16,803 bases of DNA. Source: JBJXGC01 sp046154545 (GTDB taxonomy: Bacteria; Chloroflexota; Dehalococcoidia; Tepidiformales; Tepidiformaceae). The position numbers and the translations under genes are program-made. Shown one piece after another: positions 1 through 6,418 of the stretch. Within the stretch, counting starts at the first letter, position 1, and each line of letters starts with the position of its first letter. Under the pieces are notes generated by a model. The model saw only the letters and a program-made list of their open reading frames with translations, was not told where the DNA came from and ran no database searches. The DNA lies in assembly GCA_046154545.1 (NCBI GenBank), contig JBJXGC010000068.1, forward strand, positions 1-16,803, in the 5' to 3' direction.

Positions 1-1233
1 ATGGAACTGACCGCCGCCACCAAACTCCGTGTCCGCGAACTGGGCTGGGACGCCGACCTCATCGGCCGCTTCGAGACGAGCGTCCTGAAAGACCGCACCG
101 TCGCGAACATGGCGATGTTGCACATCGCGCCGGAGCGGGCTGCCCGCTTTATGGCCCTGGTCGAAAAGAATCCTGACCAGATGGCGAACCTCACCTTCAA
201 CTTCATCCGCACCCACTCGGAGAAGGGTGTGAGGGCCGTCCCCGGCCCTTACGGCCTGGGCACCCCGGAGATCAACATTGGTTCGTACGGGCAGGTGCCG
301 GACCTCTGGCCCTACGAGAACGACACCCCGATGGGCTCGCATCCGGACCCGAACGCCTACCTGCCGGGTAGCTACCACATCTACGAGAAGGCCGAAGTGT
401 GGGCAGACGGCGTCGACCATATGTACGAAGAAGCGATCCGCCTGCGTTGGGTGCCGGCGACCGACCTCCCCTGGAATGAGGGCCTCAAGGAGCTCCCCGA
501 GGAGATGGAACGCGCCGTCTGCCAGCTCGCGACGGTCTACAGCAGCAACGGCCTGGCCGAGCAGAAGATCATTTCGAAGTGGTTCGAGCCGATCAGTTAC
601 GGCTTCCACGACGTGATGCTCTTCCTTGGCACGCAGGTCTACGACGCCGGGCACAAGGTCGAAGCGCTGCGCAAGCGCGCGATGGTCAATGGTGGCGGCC
701 TCGGCCAGGCGCCCCTCGGCACGCTCTACCGCGGCTGGTACGGCGCCCTGAAGATCACCCAGATGCTGATCGCCGTCGATGTCGTCTACAAGTCGTACGA
801 GGTCGCCCTGTTCGAGGCCTACCAGGACTTCGCCCAGACGGACCTCGACGCGAAGATGTTCGAACTGATGGCGCGCGACTCCCGCCGCCACCTCGAATAT
901 GGCAAGCGGCACCTGCTCTGGTACATGCAGCACAAGGACAAGGCCGACATGTTCGTCCCGCTCTGGTTGGCCCAGGCGGAGAACGCCCTGAACGCGGAGC
1001 TCCGGTTCTCAACGACAGAGCGGGAGGCCCTCGTGCTGCTCCTCGGTGGCGGGATGGAACGCCTCAGCACGGGCGTCGAACGCCTCGCAAGCCTCCGCCA
1101 GAAGCAGGTCCAGGAGTACCTCGGTGCCCTGGAGTTCGCCGGCATCGACCGCCTGCCGAACATCCACCCCGGCCTGCTCAAGATGACCGAGGACCCGATT
1201 GGCGACCTGAAGGGCCCCGGCCGGCCACTCTAA
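1..1233 (+). CDS. Ferritin-like superfamily protein, possible di-iron or oxygenase-type enzyme
   Basis: A 410-residue soluble protein with a helical C-terminal half that reads as a ferritin-like four-helix bundle. Likely metal-ligand positions, one per core helix, are E187, the D215-A-G-H218 motif, E272 and H297. The last helix reads A-R-D-S-R-R-H-L-E-Y-G (291-301), which resembles the familiar A-R-D-E-A-R-H pattern of ferritin-like enzymes, but Ser294 stands where the ExxH glutamate is expected. Asp293 or Glu288 might compensate. The N-terminal ~160 residues contain a Pro/Gly/Tyr-rich stretch (80-130) that I do not recognise. The ATG is the first base of the window, so its promoter and ribosome site cannot be seen and a longer N-terminus cannot be excluded. 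Family knowledge suggests either oxygen-activating chemistry or a degenerate relative; the substrate is unknown. I am fairly sure of the fold and unsure of the activity. Confidence 0.6.
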   Translation: MELTAATKLRVRELGWDADLIGRFETSVLKDRTVANMAMLHIAPERAARFMALVEKNPDQMANLTFNFIRTHSEKGVRAVPGPYGLGTPEINIGSYGQVPDLWPYENDTPMGSHPDPNAYLPGSYHIYEKAEVWADGVDHMYEEAIRLRWVPATDLPWNEGLKELPEEMERAVCQLATVYSSNGLAEQKIISKWFEPISYGFHDVMLFLGTQVYDAGHKVEALRKRAMVNGGGLGQAPLGTLYRGWYGALKITQMLIAVDVVYKSYEVALFEAYQDFAQTDLDAKMFELMARDSRRHLEYGKRHLLWYMQHKDKADMFVPLWLAQAENALNAELRFSTTEREALVLLLGGGMERLSTGVERLASLRQKQVQEYLGALEFAGIDRLPNIHPGLLKMTEDPIGDLKGPGRPL

Positions 1234-1268
1234 GCCAGTCCGCGCCCCCGTCGCCCCGGAAGCCGGAA

Positions 1269-1288
1269 CCGGCCCGTTTCGGGGCCGG
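1269..1288. terminator. Small GC-rich hairpin after the ferritin-like gene
   Basis: CCGGCCC and GGGCCGG form a 7-bp stem around a 6-base loop, 36 bases after the stop of the first gene. There is no T-run after it on the plus strand, so it is at best a weak or non-canonical terminator. In DNA this rich in G+C such a dyad may also be chance. Confidence 0.22.
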
Positions 1289-1336
1289 ACGGCGGCGCTC
1301 TCCCCGCACGCAGTTGAGTACCGCCGGCGTTGTGTG

Positions 1337-1351
1337 TGGTAGGCTTTTCGC
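1337..1351 (+). promoter_or_regulatory. Leaderless extended -10 promoter of the first Uma2 gene
   Basis: TGG precedes TAGGCT (1340-1345), giving an extended -10 of the form TGnTANNNT. Exactly six bases (1346-1351) separate the box from the ATG at 1352, so the predicted first transcribed base is the A of the start codon. No Shine-Dalgarno sequence lies upstream. A possible -35, TTGAGT at 1314-1319, is 20 bases away, longer than usual. The same block recurs before the second Uma2 gene. Confidence 0.6.
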
Positions 1352-1939
1352 ATGGCCATCCGCGCAGCCGCGCAGCGGGGAGCATCCCGCACACCTGCAC
1401 CCAAGCCGTCGCGCTACCACGGGCGGCGCATGAGTGAAGCTGAATACCTGGCCTTGCCGGAGGTGAAGCCATACCTCGAGTACGTCGATGGGATGGTGCT
1501 GCAAAAGCCAATGGCTAGCTACGCGCACGGGACGATTGCGGCGGAGCTCATCTTCGAGCTCAGGACCTGGACCGGAGCTGACGGAGGCTCGTTGGGGACC
1601 GAGATCGGGACGCGCGAGGAATCGGCCGGCAACTATCTTGTGCCGGACGTTTCGTATTGGGCACCCGGCAGGGCCCGGGGGAACGACACCGTGCCGACAC
1701 TCGCCGTCGAGGTGCTCTCACCCGGCCAGACGATGAATGAACTCCGGGCGAAATGCCGGTCCTACCGCAACGAAGGCGTGGATGTCTGCTGGATCATCGA
1801 CCCCGACCGCCGTGTCGCCGAAGTCCTCGAGGACGGGCGCGACGCCGAACCCGTGCCGCCCGATGGCGCATTGGAGTCGCCACTGCTCCCCGGCTTCTCG
1901 TTGGCGCTCCAACGCCTGTTCGCCGTCCTCGATCGTTGA
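1352..1939 (+). CDS. Uma2-family (DUF820) putative restriction-endonuclease-fold protein, copy 1
   Basis: A 195-residue protein of the Uma2/DUF820 family, which has a PD-(D/E)XK nuclease fold and is often found in many copies in cyanobacteria and Chloroflexota; the cellular role is not established. Family marks are Y-L-E-Y-V-D-G (41-47), H59, V-P-D-V-S-Y-W (97-103) with candidate metal ligand D99, L-A-V-E-V-L-S-P (117-124) with E120, K134 in the following helix, and W-I-I-D-P (147-151) with a strand after it. The start is fixed by the leaderless promoter directly upstream. It is followed after 78 bases by a paralogue with its own equivalent promoter, so the two look like a duplication of gene plus promoter. 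All expected catalytic positions are present, so the nuclease core looks intact. Confidence 0.88.
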   Translation: MAIRAAAQRGASRTPAPKPSRYHGRRMSEAEYLALPEVKPYLEYVDGMVLQKPMASYAHGTIAAELIFELRTWTGADGGSLGTEIGTREESAGNYLVPDVSYWAPGRARGNDTVPTLAVEVLSPGQTMNELRAKCRSYRNEGVDVCWIIDPDRRVAEVLEDGRDAEPVPPDGALESPLLPGFSLALQRLFAVLDR

Positions 1940-2002
1940 TGAGGCGCGACCACGGCTGGTTCGATGGCCGCGCTGCCGTCGGGGAACGGCGCGACGCCTG
2001 TG

Positions 2003-2017
2003 TGGTAGGCTGTGGAC
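2003..2017 (+). promoter_or_regulatory. Leaderless extended -10 promoter of the second Uma2 gene
   Basis: TGG plus TAGGCT (2006-2011), then six bases, then ATG at 2018. The 11-base block TGTGGTAGGCT is identical to the one before the first Uma2 gene. This places transcription start on the ATG and argues against the in-frame GTG at 2012, which would lie upstream of the transcript. No convincing -35 was found. Confidence 0.6.
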
Positions 2018-2611
2018 ATGGCAATCCGCCGACCGGCGCATCGACGCCCGGCCGACCACGGCGACGACTGGTCGCGCTTCCACGGCATCGCAATGACCGA
2101 AGAAGCGTTCCTACGCCTCGATGAGGCCGAGGAGACCGACCTCGAATACATCGACGGCATCGTGTATGAGAAGGGCATGGTCGATGCGAATCACGGCGAC
2201 ATCGTTGGCGAACTCAGCGGGCGATTCTGGATCTACCGCAACGTCGCTGGTGGCGCCCTGGGACCCGAGCGCCGGGTCCGGCTCGCGAATGGCCGCTATC
2301 TCAAGCCCGATTTGGCTTTCTATGCGGTCGGAAGTCGCTCTGCCAACGACGCGCTCCCCACGCTTGCCATCGAAGTGCGGTCCCCCGGGGAGACGATGGA
2401 GTCCCAGCGGCGCAAGTGCCGCCGCTATCGCGCGGCAGGAGTGCCGGTCGTCTGGCTGGTGGACCCGCGCGGACGGGTCGTCGAGGTGTTCGAAGGCGAC
2501 CGCGACGGTGTGGCGCTGGAACCGGACGCTCCCCTCGAGACTCCGCTCCTCCCGGGCCTCTCGATCGCCCACCGCGAGCTGTTCGCGGTGCTTGACCGCG
2601 ACCGCGGCTAA
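2018..2611 (+). CDS. Uma2-family (DUF820) putative restriction-endonuclease-fold protein, copy 2
   Basis: A 197-residue paralogue of the preceding gene. Both proteins start M-A-I-R. Shared blocks include Y-[VI]-D-G near residue 44, an H-G pair at 59-60, L-[VK]-P-D near 97, L-A-[VI]-E-V-x-S-P near 117-123, a K-C-R-x-Y-R helix near 133-138, a D-P-x-x-R-V turn near 149 and a C-terminal L-F-A-V-L-D-R. Candidate metal ligands are D98 and E119, with K133 nearby. The in-frame GTG six bases upstream was rejected because it falls between the -10 box and the predicted transcript start. The copies differ at many positions, so the duplication is not recent. The natural substrate and any link to DNA defence remain unknown. 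Confidence 0.88.
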   Translation: MAIRRPAHRRPADHGDDWSRFHGIAMTEEAFLRLDEAEETDLEYIDGIVYEKGMVDANHGDIVGELSGRFWIYRNVAGGALGPERRVRLANGRYLKPDLAFYAVGSRSANDALPTLAIEVRSPGETMESQRRKCRRYRAAGVPVVWLVDPRGRVVEVFEGDRDGVALEPDAPLETPLLPGLSIAHRELFAVLDRDRG

Positions 2612-2656
2612 TTTCCGCCCGGCGAATGCGTGATGGCACGGCAGGCGCTCGGCCCG

Positions 2657-2684
2657 TAGGATGCCACCCACCTACCATTGGAGG
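2657..2684 (+). promoter_or_regulatory. -10 box and ribosome site of crotonase 1
   Basis: TAGGAT (2657-2662) predicts transcription start near 2669 and a leader of about 22 bases. TGGAGG at 2679-2684 sits six bases before the ATG at 2691. This gene therefore has a leader, unlike its two upstream neighbours. The ribosome site decides for ATG 2691 over an in-frame ATG at 2661 that overlaps the -10 box. Confidence 0.5.
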
Positions 2685-2690
2685 CCAGCT

Positions 2691-3482
2691 ATGCAGTACT
2701 GCCGAGTCGAGAAGAAGGGCCACGTCGCCTACATCACGATCACCCGTCCCGAGGTCTTCAACGCCCTCCACGCGCCCGCCAACCTCGAACTGGACGGCGT
2801 CTGGAACGACTTCGCCGCCGACGAGGACATGTGGGTCGCCGTTTTCACGGGCGAAGGCGACCGGTCGTTCAGTGCCGGCAACGACCTGAAGTACACGGCC
2901 GAGATGTCGCGCCTCCCGGCCGACCAGCGGCCGCAGCTCGGTTTTCCCAAGGGCGGCTTCGGCGGCATCACGAGCCGCTACGACCTCTTCAAGCCGATCA
3001 TCGCCCGGGTGAACGGCTACGCCCTCGGCGGTGGCCTGGAGATGGCCCTCGCCTGCGACATCATGTTGCTTGCGGACCATGCCGAGATCGGCCTGCCCGA
3101 ACCGCGCCGGGGACTCATCGCCGGGGCCATGGGCGTCCACCGTCTCCCACGTCACATCCCGCTCAAGGCCGCGATGGGCTACATGCTCACCGGCAAGCAC
3201 ATCAAGGCCCAGCGCGCCTACGAACTCGGCCTCTGCAGCGAAGTCGTGCCGCTGGCCGAACTGGACGCCTGCGTCGATACGTACGTCGAGGACATCCTCA
3301 AGTGCGCGCCCCTGTCCGTCCGCTCCACCAAGGAGGCGGCCCTGCGCGGCCTCGAAATGACCCTCGAGGACGCTGGCAAAGCGCGCTACGAATGGGAGAT
3401 GAAGCGGCGCGAGAGCAAGGATTCAGTCGAAGGGCCTCGCGCCTTCGCCGAAAAGCGCACGCCGAACTGGACGGGGTCGTAG
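2691..3482 (+). CDS. Enoyl-CoA hydratase/isomerase (crotonase) family protein, catalytically complete
   Basis: A 263-residue soluble acyl-CoA enzyme of the crotonase superfamily, which typically hydrates 2-enoyl-CoA in beta-oxidation or related pathways. Visible marks are the oxyanion-hole segment S-A-G-N-D-L (61-66), the V-N-G-Y-A-L-G-G-G-L-E stretch (107-117) and G-L-P-E (134-137). Aligned by eye with rat mitochondrial enoyl-CoA hydratase, E117 and E137 fall on the two catalytic glutamates (Glu144 and Glu164), so hydratase activity is plausible. The C-terminal helix ends in the usual A-F-A-E-K-R-x-P-x-W motif, so the protein is full length. It has its own promoter and ribosome site. The exact acyl-CoA substrate cannot be read from the sequence. 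Confidence 0.92.
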   Translation: MQYCRVEKKGHVAYITITRPEVFNALHAPANLELDGVWNDFAADEDMWVAVFTGEGDRSFSAGNDLKYTAEMSRLPADQRPQLGFPKGGFGGITSRYDLFKPIIARVNGYALGGGLEMALACDIMLLADHAEIGLPEPRRGLIAGAMGVHRLPRHIPLKAAMGYMLTGKHIKAQRAYELGLCSEVVPLAELDACVDTYVEDILKCAPLSVRSTKEAALRGLEMTLEDAGKARYEWEMKRRESKDSVEGPRAFAEKRTPNWTGS

Positions 3483-3491
3483 GACAGGCGC

Positions 3492-3529
3492 CCGACTCGG
3501 CATCCGCAAAGCGTGTAACGCCGAGTCGG
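3492..3529. repeat. Paired 9-bp dyads (inverted repeat) upstream of the antitoxin gene
   Basis: CCGACTCGG (3492-3500) and CCGAGTCGG (3521-3529) are each near-palindromes around one central base. Extended by one base they form a 10-bp inverted repeat, CCGACTCGGC against GCCGAGTCGG, with an 18-base spacer. Centres are 29 bp apart. The second dyad covers the expected -35 region of the promoter at 3548-3553. This arrangement fits two operator sites for autorepression by the Xre-type antitoxin. A factor-independent terminator for the upstream crotonase is less likely because no T-run follows. Confidence 0.5.
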
Positions 3530-3544
3530 CTGCGTTCGGGTTTG

Positions 3545-3559
3545 TGGTACGATCTCAAC
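3545..3559 (+). promoter_or_regulatory. Leaderless extended -10 promoter of the antitoxin-toxin operon
   Basis: TGG plus TACGAT (3548-3553) and six bases lead directly to the ATG at 3560. No Shine-Dalgarno sequence is present. The layout matches the Uma2 promoters, and the dyad at 3521-3529 overlaps the -35 position. Confidence 0.6.
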
Positions 3560-4027
3560 ATGGATGACGCCCGCACGGTGAAGGAGATCCTGGGCGGCGA
3601 AGAAGCGCTGGGCGTTCATGCCATGTCCGCCGCCACCATATCCGACCTGGAGCACGACGGAGTGCCGCTGGCAGCAGCGTACGCACTTGCCGAGAGGTTT
3701 CAGCTTGGTTTATCCGAGATACTGGGTATCGTGGGCGGGTTGACGAGCCATCCATCGACTGTGCTGAAAGAGTACTGGGAGCGTCAGCGGCGGCCGGGCC
3801 TGGCCCAGAAACTGGGCGCCGTTCAGTCGGCGAATCTCGTCGCGGGCGCGCTTACCCTCGCTCACGCCGAGCAGGTCTTCGGATCTGACAGGGAGATTGC
3901 TGCATGGCTCCGCACCCCACAGCCCGTGCTCCAGGGTCGCCGGCCGGTCGATCTTCTTGGCGACGCCGACGGGCGCAGGACCGTTGATGACGTGCTTACC
4001 CGGATCGAGCACGGCGTCTTCGCCTGA
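3560..4027 (+). CDS. Xre/MbcA/ParS-type antitoxin of a RES toxin-antitoxin pair
   Basis: A 155-residue protein of the COG5642 antitoxin type. The N-terminal part (about 20-60) is a helical Xre-like DNA-binding region. The C-terminal part (about 95-155) is the toxin-binding domain formerly called DUF2384, with W-L-R-T-P (116-120), the G-R-R-P-V-D-L-L stretch (126-133) and the ending R-I-E-H-G-V-F-A. In this family the C-terminal domain blocks the active site of the RES toxin and the N-terminal domain autorepresses the operon. The stop codon overlaps the ATG of the RES gene by one base (TGATG), which implies translational coupling. Paired dyads upstream are plausible operator sites. The antitoxin looks intact although its toxin is frameshifted. 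Confidence 0.88.
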   Translation: MDDARTVKEILGGEEALGVHAMSAATISDLEHDGVPLAAAYALAERFQLGLSEILGIVGGLTSHPSTVLKEYWERQRRPGLAQKLGAVQSANLVAGALTLAHAEQVFGSDREIAAWLRTPQPVLQGRRPVDLLGDADGRRTVDDVLTRIEHGVFA

Positions 4028-4505
4028 TGCGCGTCTGGCGGCTGACGCGGGCGGAGTTCGCAGACGACCCGTGTCTGGCGTGGGTGCCGCGCTCGCCGGG
4101 GGCCGATGGAACTCACGCGGCCGCCAGGCGATCTACACCGCTGACTCGCTCGCATCCGCGGCCCTGGAAGTACTCGTCCATCTTGAAGGCGGACTGCCGG
4201 CGGGAAGCTACGTTGCGGCGGAAGTACAGGTCGATGATGACCTCCCACTGCTGAGTATGCCGCCGAACCGCCTCCCCGTTGGTTGGGACTCCGTGCCCGC
4301 CGACGCGTCGTCGGTGGGTTTTGGCGACGAATGGCTGGCGCAGGCGGAGACCGTTGGGTTGATTGTCCCGTCGGTAATCGTGCGAGGGCACAAGAACGTG
4401 GTGTTAAACCCCGCCCACGAGCGCTTCGCTGAGATCTCCGTAATCGACGTGCAGCCGTTCACGTTCGACCGGCGCCTGCTCTTTCGCCTATCGCCGCCCC
4501 GTTGA
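4027..4505 (+). pseudogene. RES-domain toxin broken by a single-base frameshift
   Basis: The first 15 codons (M-R-V-W-R-L-T-R-A-E-F-A-D-D-P) are a normal RES-toxin start. The frame then departs and stops at 4254. The rest of the domain is intact in the frame entered at about 4071: A-G-G-R-W-N-S-R-G, then I-Y-T-A-D-S-L-A-S-A-A-L-E-V-L-V-H, then V-V-L-N-P-A-H, ending at the TGA at 4503-4505. Restoring one base at about 4068-4071 gives D-D-P-V-S-G-V-G-A-A and a continuous protein of about 159 residues, which matches the family length. RES toxins degrade NAD+ or modify proteins with it; the conserved Arg, Tyr and Glu all lie after the break. The lesion sits by a CCC run, so a sequencing error is possible; otherwise the toxin is dead. 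Coupling to the antitoxin is by TGATG overlap. Confidence 0.85.
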
Positions 4506-4554
4506 ACCCGGACGGTTCGAGCATAGGTCACGGAGTTGTGGGCCTGGAGATGCC

Positions 4555-4582
4555 AAAAGGGGCTGGCGTTTGCCAGCCCCTT
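4555..4582 (-). terminator. Rho-independent terminator of the alcohol dehydrogenase gene
   Basis: AAGGGGCTGGC (4557-4567) pairs perfectly with GCCAGCCCCTT (4572-4582) around a 4-base loop. Read on the minus strand, the 11-bp stem ends in a run of four T (4558-4555) and lies 28 bases beyond the dehydrogenase stop. On the plus strand the bases that follow are CGCAATATT, a much weaker tail, although the hairpin also lies just after the RES pseudogene. Confidence 0.8.
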
Positions 4583-4610
4583 CGCAATATTCGGATCCCA
4601 GGGCCTGGAC

Positions 4611-5708
4611 TTAGAACTCCATGATCGCGCGGCCGAAGATCTTGCCGCTCTGCAGGTCACCGGTTGACTGGTTGATGTCGTCCAGCTTGTAGCGGGCGGT
4701 GACCATCGCGTCGAGGTCGAGGTCGCCCTCGGCGTACCAGCGCAGGAACATCGGGAAGTCGCGGTCGGGGCGGCAGGAGCCACCGATCGAGCCGATGTAC
4801 TTCTTCTCGTTCACCAGCAGGTCGATGGCCGAAAGCTCAACCGGCGTCTGAGGGACGCCAACAAGCACGGCCATGCCGCCCGTGCTCTTGCCGAGCACGC
4901 CCGGGCGGACGGACGGCAGGATCTGCTCCATCGTCTGGCGGACCCCGATGCAGTCGAACGAGAAGTCCGTACCACGAGACGGCTGGCCGTAGATGTTGAA
5001 ATCGCCCTCGTGTGGCGTCAGCGCCAGGACCTGCTCGACCGCGTCGCCACTCTTCGCGTTGACGCCGTGGGTGGCGCCGAACTTCTTCGCGAATTCGAGC
5101 TTCGTGTCGTCGAGATCGACAGCGATGATCGGGTAAGCCTCGACCACGGCGGCAGCGGCGATAGCCGAGAGGCCGACACCACCGACCCCGAAGACGGCCA
5201 CGCTCTGGCCCTTCTTCACGCCCGCGGTGTGGTAGACGGCGCCGGAGCCCGTCATCACGGCGCAGCCAATGATCGAGGTCACGTCTTTCTTGATGTTCGA
5301 AGGGACCTTCACCACGTACTGCTCATCCGCGATGGTGTTGTCGGCCCAGGTGAAGCAGCCGTTCATGACGACCGAGACGCCGCCTTCGAGCTGGAGGGGG
5401 ATGGGCTCCGGACGGCGCGTCGCGTTCTCGCCGTCGCGCGGCACCCAGGTGACCATGACGGTGTCGCCCTCTTTGACGTGGGTGACCTGGCTGCCCTTGG
5501 CGATAACGACACCGGTGGACTCGTGCCCGAGCACCTGGGCGGTCCCGGAGCGCGGGGCGTGCATCTGGTGGAGCTGCGAATGGCAGATGCCGCTGGCGTA
5601 CTGCTTGACGACGACGGCGTATGGGCCGGGGTCAGGGAGTTTCACATCGTGGATCTGCAGGGGTCCCGGCTGGCCGGGGACGACAACGACGCGTGCTGGC
5701 GTTGGCAT
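4611..5708 (-). CDS. Zinc-dependent (medium-chain) alcohol dehydrogenase, class-III-like
   Basis: A 365-residue zinc-dependent MDR dehydrogenase, predicted to oxidise an alcohol with NAD+ in the cytoplasm. Catalytic-zinc ligands are C42 (S-G-I-C-H), H62-E63 (G-H-E-S-T) and C149 (I-I-G-C-A). The nucleotide fold shows G-V-G-G-V-G (174-179), with D198 after the second strand pointing to NAD. The tail S-G-K-I-F-G-R-A-I is family-typical. The four-cysteine structural-zinc lobe expected around residues 90-110 is absent; that stretch holds no cysteine. The ATG is chosen because AAGGAGGA (5714-5721) lies just upstream, and an in-frame extension to 5786 would read through both the ribosome site and the promoter. 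The gene is monocistronic, with a promoter at 5734-5762 and a terminator at 4555-4582. Confidence 0.9.
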   Translation of the reverse strand: MPTPARVVVVPGQPGPLQIHDVKLPDPGPYAVVVKQYASGICHSQLHQMHAPRSGTAQVLGHESTGVVIAKGSQVTHVKEGDTVMVTWVPRDGENATRRPEPIPLQLEGGVSVVMNGCFTWADNTIADEQYVVKVPSNIKKDVTSIIGCAVMTGSGAVYHTAGVKKGQSVAVFGVGGVGLSAIAAAAVVEAYPIIAVDLDDTKLEFAKKFGATHGVNAKSGDAVEQVLALTPHEGDFNIYGQPSRGTDFSFDCIGVRQTMEQILPSVRPGVLGKSTGGMAVLVGVPQTPVELSAIDLLVNEKKYIGSIGGSCRPDRDFPMFLRWYAEGDLDLDAMVTARYKLDDINQSTGDLQSGKIFGRAIMEF

Positions 5709-5733
5709 GGAGTTCCTCCTTGAGTGTCCGGGG

Positions 5734-5762
5734 ATTCTAGCGGACGGTGGCGCGCGCGTCAT
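5734..5762 (-). promoter_or_regulatory. Promoter of the alcohol dehydrogenase gene
   Basis: On the minus strand, ATGACG (5762-5757), a 17-base spacer and TAGAAT (5739-5734) form a good -35/-10 pair. Predicted start is near 5727, leaving a 19-base leader that holds the AAGGAGGA ribosome site. It is arranged back to back with the RDD promoter at 5794-5799. Confidence 0.6.
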
Positions 5763-5793
5763 TTTGGCCGCTGTGGCGGGCATCACGATGGGC

Positions 5794-5805
5794 TATGATC
5801 CCAGC
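5794..5805 (+). promoter_or_regulatory. Leaderless -10 promoter of the RDD gene
   Basis: TATGAT (5794-5799) is the best -10 box in the window. It is followed by exactly six bases and the ATG at 5806, with no ribosome site. No clear -35 is visible. Confidence 0.6.
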
Positions 5806-6399
5806 ATGACCAACGAAGAGCGGCTCGACCAGGCGGTTAGGCTCATCCGTGACCTTGAGGACCTGAGGACCGAGGAGCCCGAGGTTCCCCCGGTGCGCGA
5901 CCGGTTGCTGGCGCGAGGGATGGACTTCGGGTTCGCGGTGGCGGCGGTTGTGGCGATCCTCGTCGTCGGCGACGTCCTGACGGCCGTCATCTGGGGTAAC
6001 CGGGAGTTCGACGAGTACAAGAACCCTGGGCCCGGCGAAGTCGGCCTCTTCGTGGCGTTGATCGCCGCCTGCCTCGCGGCCATTGGCTGGAACGAGGTCG
6101 TCGGTACCGGGGCCTACCGCCAGTCGCTGGGCAAGCGCCTCATGGGCATACATCTGGTCGTCGGCGATACGCGCGGCATCCCGAGATTTGGGCACAGGCT
6201 CGGGCGAGCCTGCACCCTCCTGGCGGCAGTCGCGATCACGTTCACCGTCTGGCCTGCGCTCGCCATCGCCGTGCCGGCAACCTCATTGAGGATTGTGTTT
6301 GCGGCGGCTGCGGCAGCTTGTGCGATTCCGTTCGCCGGCCGCGAAGGTCGAGGCCTGCACGACCGCATATGCGGCACGCGCCTCGTCCGGCCCCGCTGA
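5806..6399 (+). CDS. RDD-family integral membrane protein
   Basis: A 197-residue membrane protein of the RDD family, whose members are inner-membrane proteins of mostly unknown, possibly transport, function. It has a charged cytoplasmic N-terminus (1-36), then R-G-M-D (37-40) leading into a first membrane segment (about 40-62), a second at about 79-98, and two more at about 134-157 and 159-176. The family mark Q-S-L-G-K-R-L-M-G-I (106-115) lies in the loop after the second segment, and L-H-D-R-I-C-G-T-R-L-V ends the protein. The start is set by the leaderless promoter; a longer open frame upstream crosses the dehydrogenase and is not real. The gene converges on the HicB-like gene with a 19-base gap. 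Confidence 0.85.
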   Translation: MTNEERLDQAVRLIRDLEDLRTEEPEVPPVRDRLLARGMDFGFAVAAVVAILVVGDVLTAVIWGNREFDEYKNPGPGEVGLFVALIAACLAAIGWNEVVGTGAYRQSLGKRLMGIHLVVGDTRGIPRFGHRLGRACTLLAAVAITFTVWPALAIAVPATSLRIVFAAAAAACAIPFAGREGRGLHDRICGTRLVRPR

Positions 6400-6418
6400 C
6401 CTGCATGTCCCTGGACTC

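Noticed and set aside
579..1433. 284-residue plus-strand open frame across the end of the first gene
   Set aside because: Arg/Pro/His-rich composition typical of an alternate frame of GC-rich coding DNA; the ferritin-like frame explains the region.
2012..2017. In-frame GTG as start of the second Uma2 gene
   Set aside because: It falls between the -10 box and the predicted transcript start, and the paralogue begins M-A-I-R at the ATG equivalent to 2018.
2678..3559. Plus-strand open frame running in from upstream into the antitoxin gene
   Set aside because: This part overlaps the crotonase in another frame and is Arg/Pro-rich shadow sequence; the real antitoxin start is the leaderless ATG at 3560.
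4066..4080. Programmed frameshift in the RES toxin
   Set aside because: No slippery heptamer or following stem-loop is evident, and RES toxins are not known to need one; a simple one-base loss or sequencing error is more likely.
5709..5786. N-terminal extension of the alcohol dehydrogenase
   Set aside because: It would cover the promoter and the AAGGAGGA ribosome site, and the extra residues do not resemble the family.
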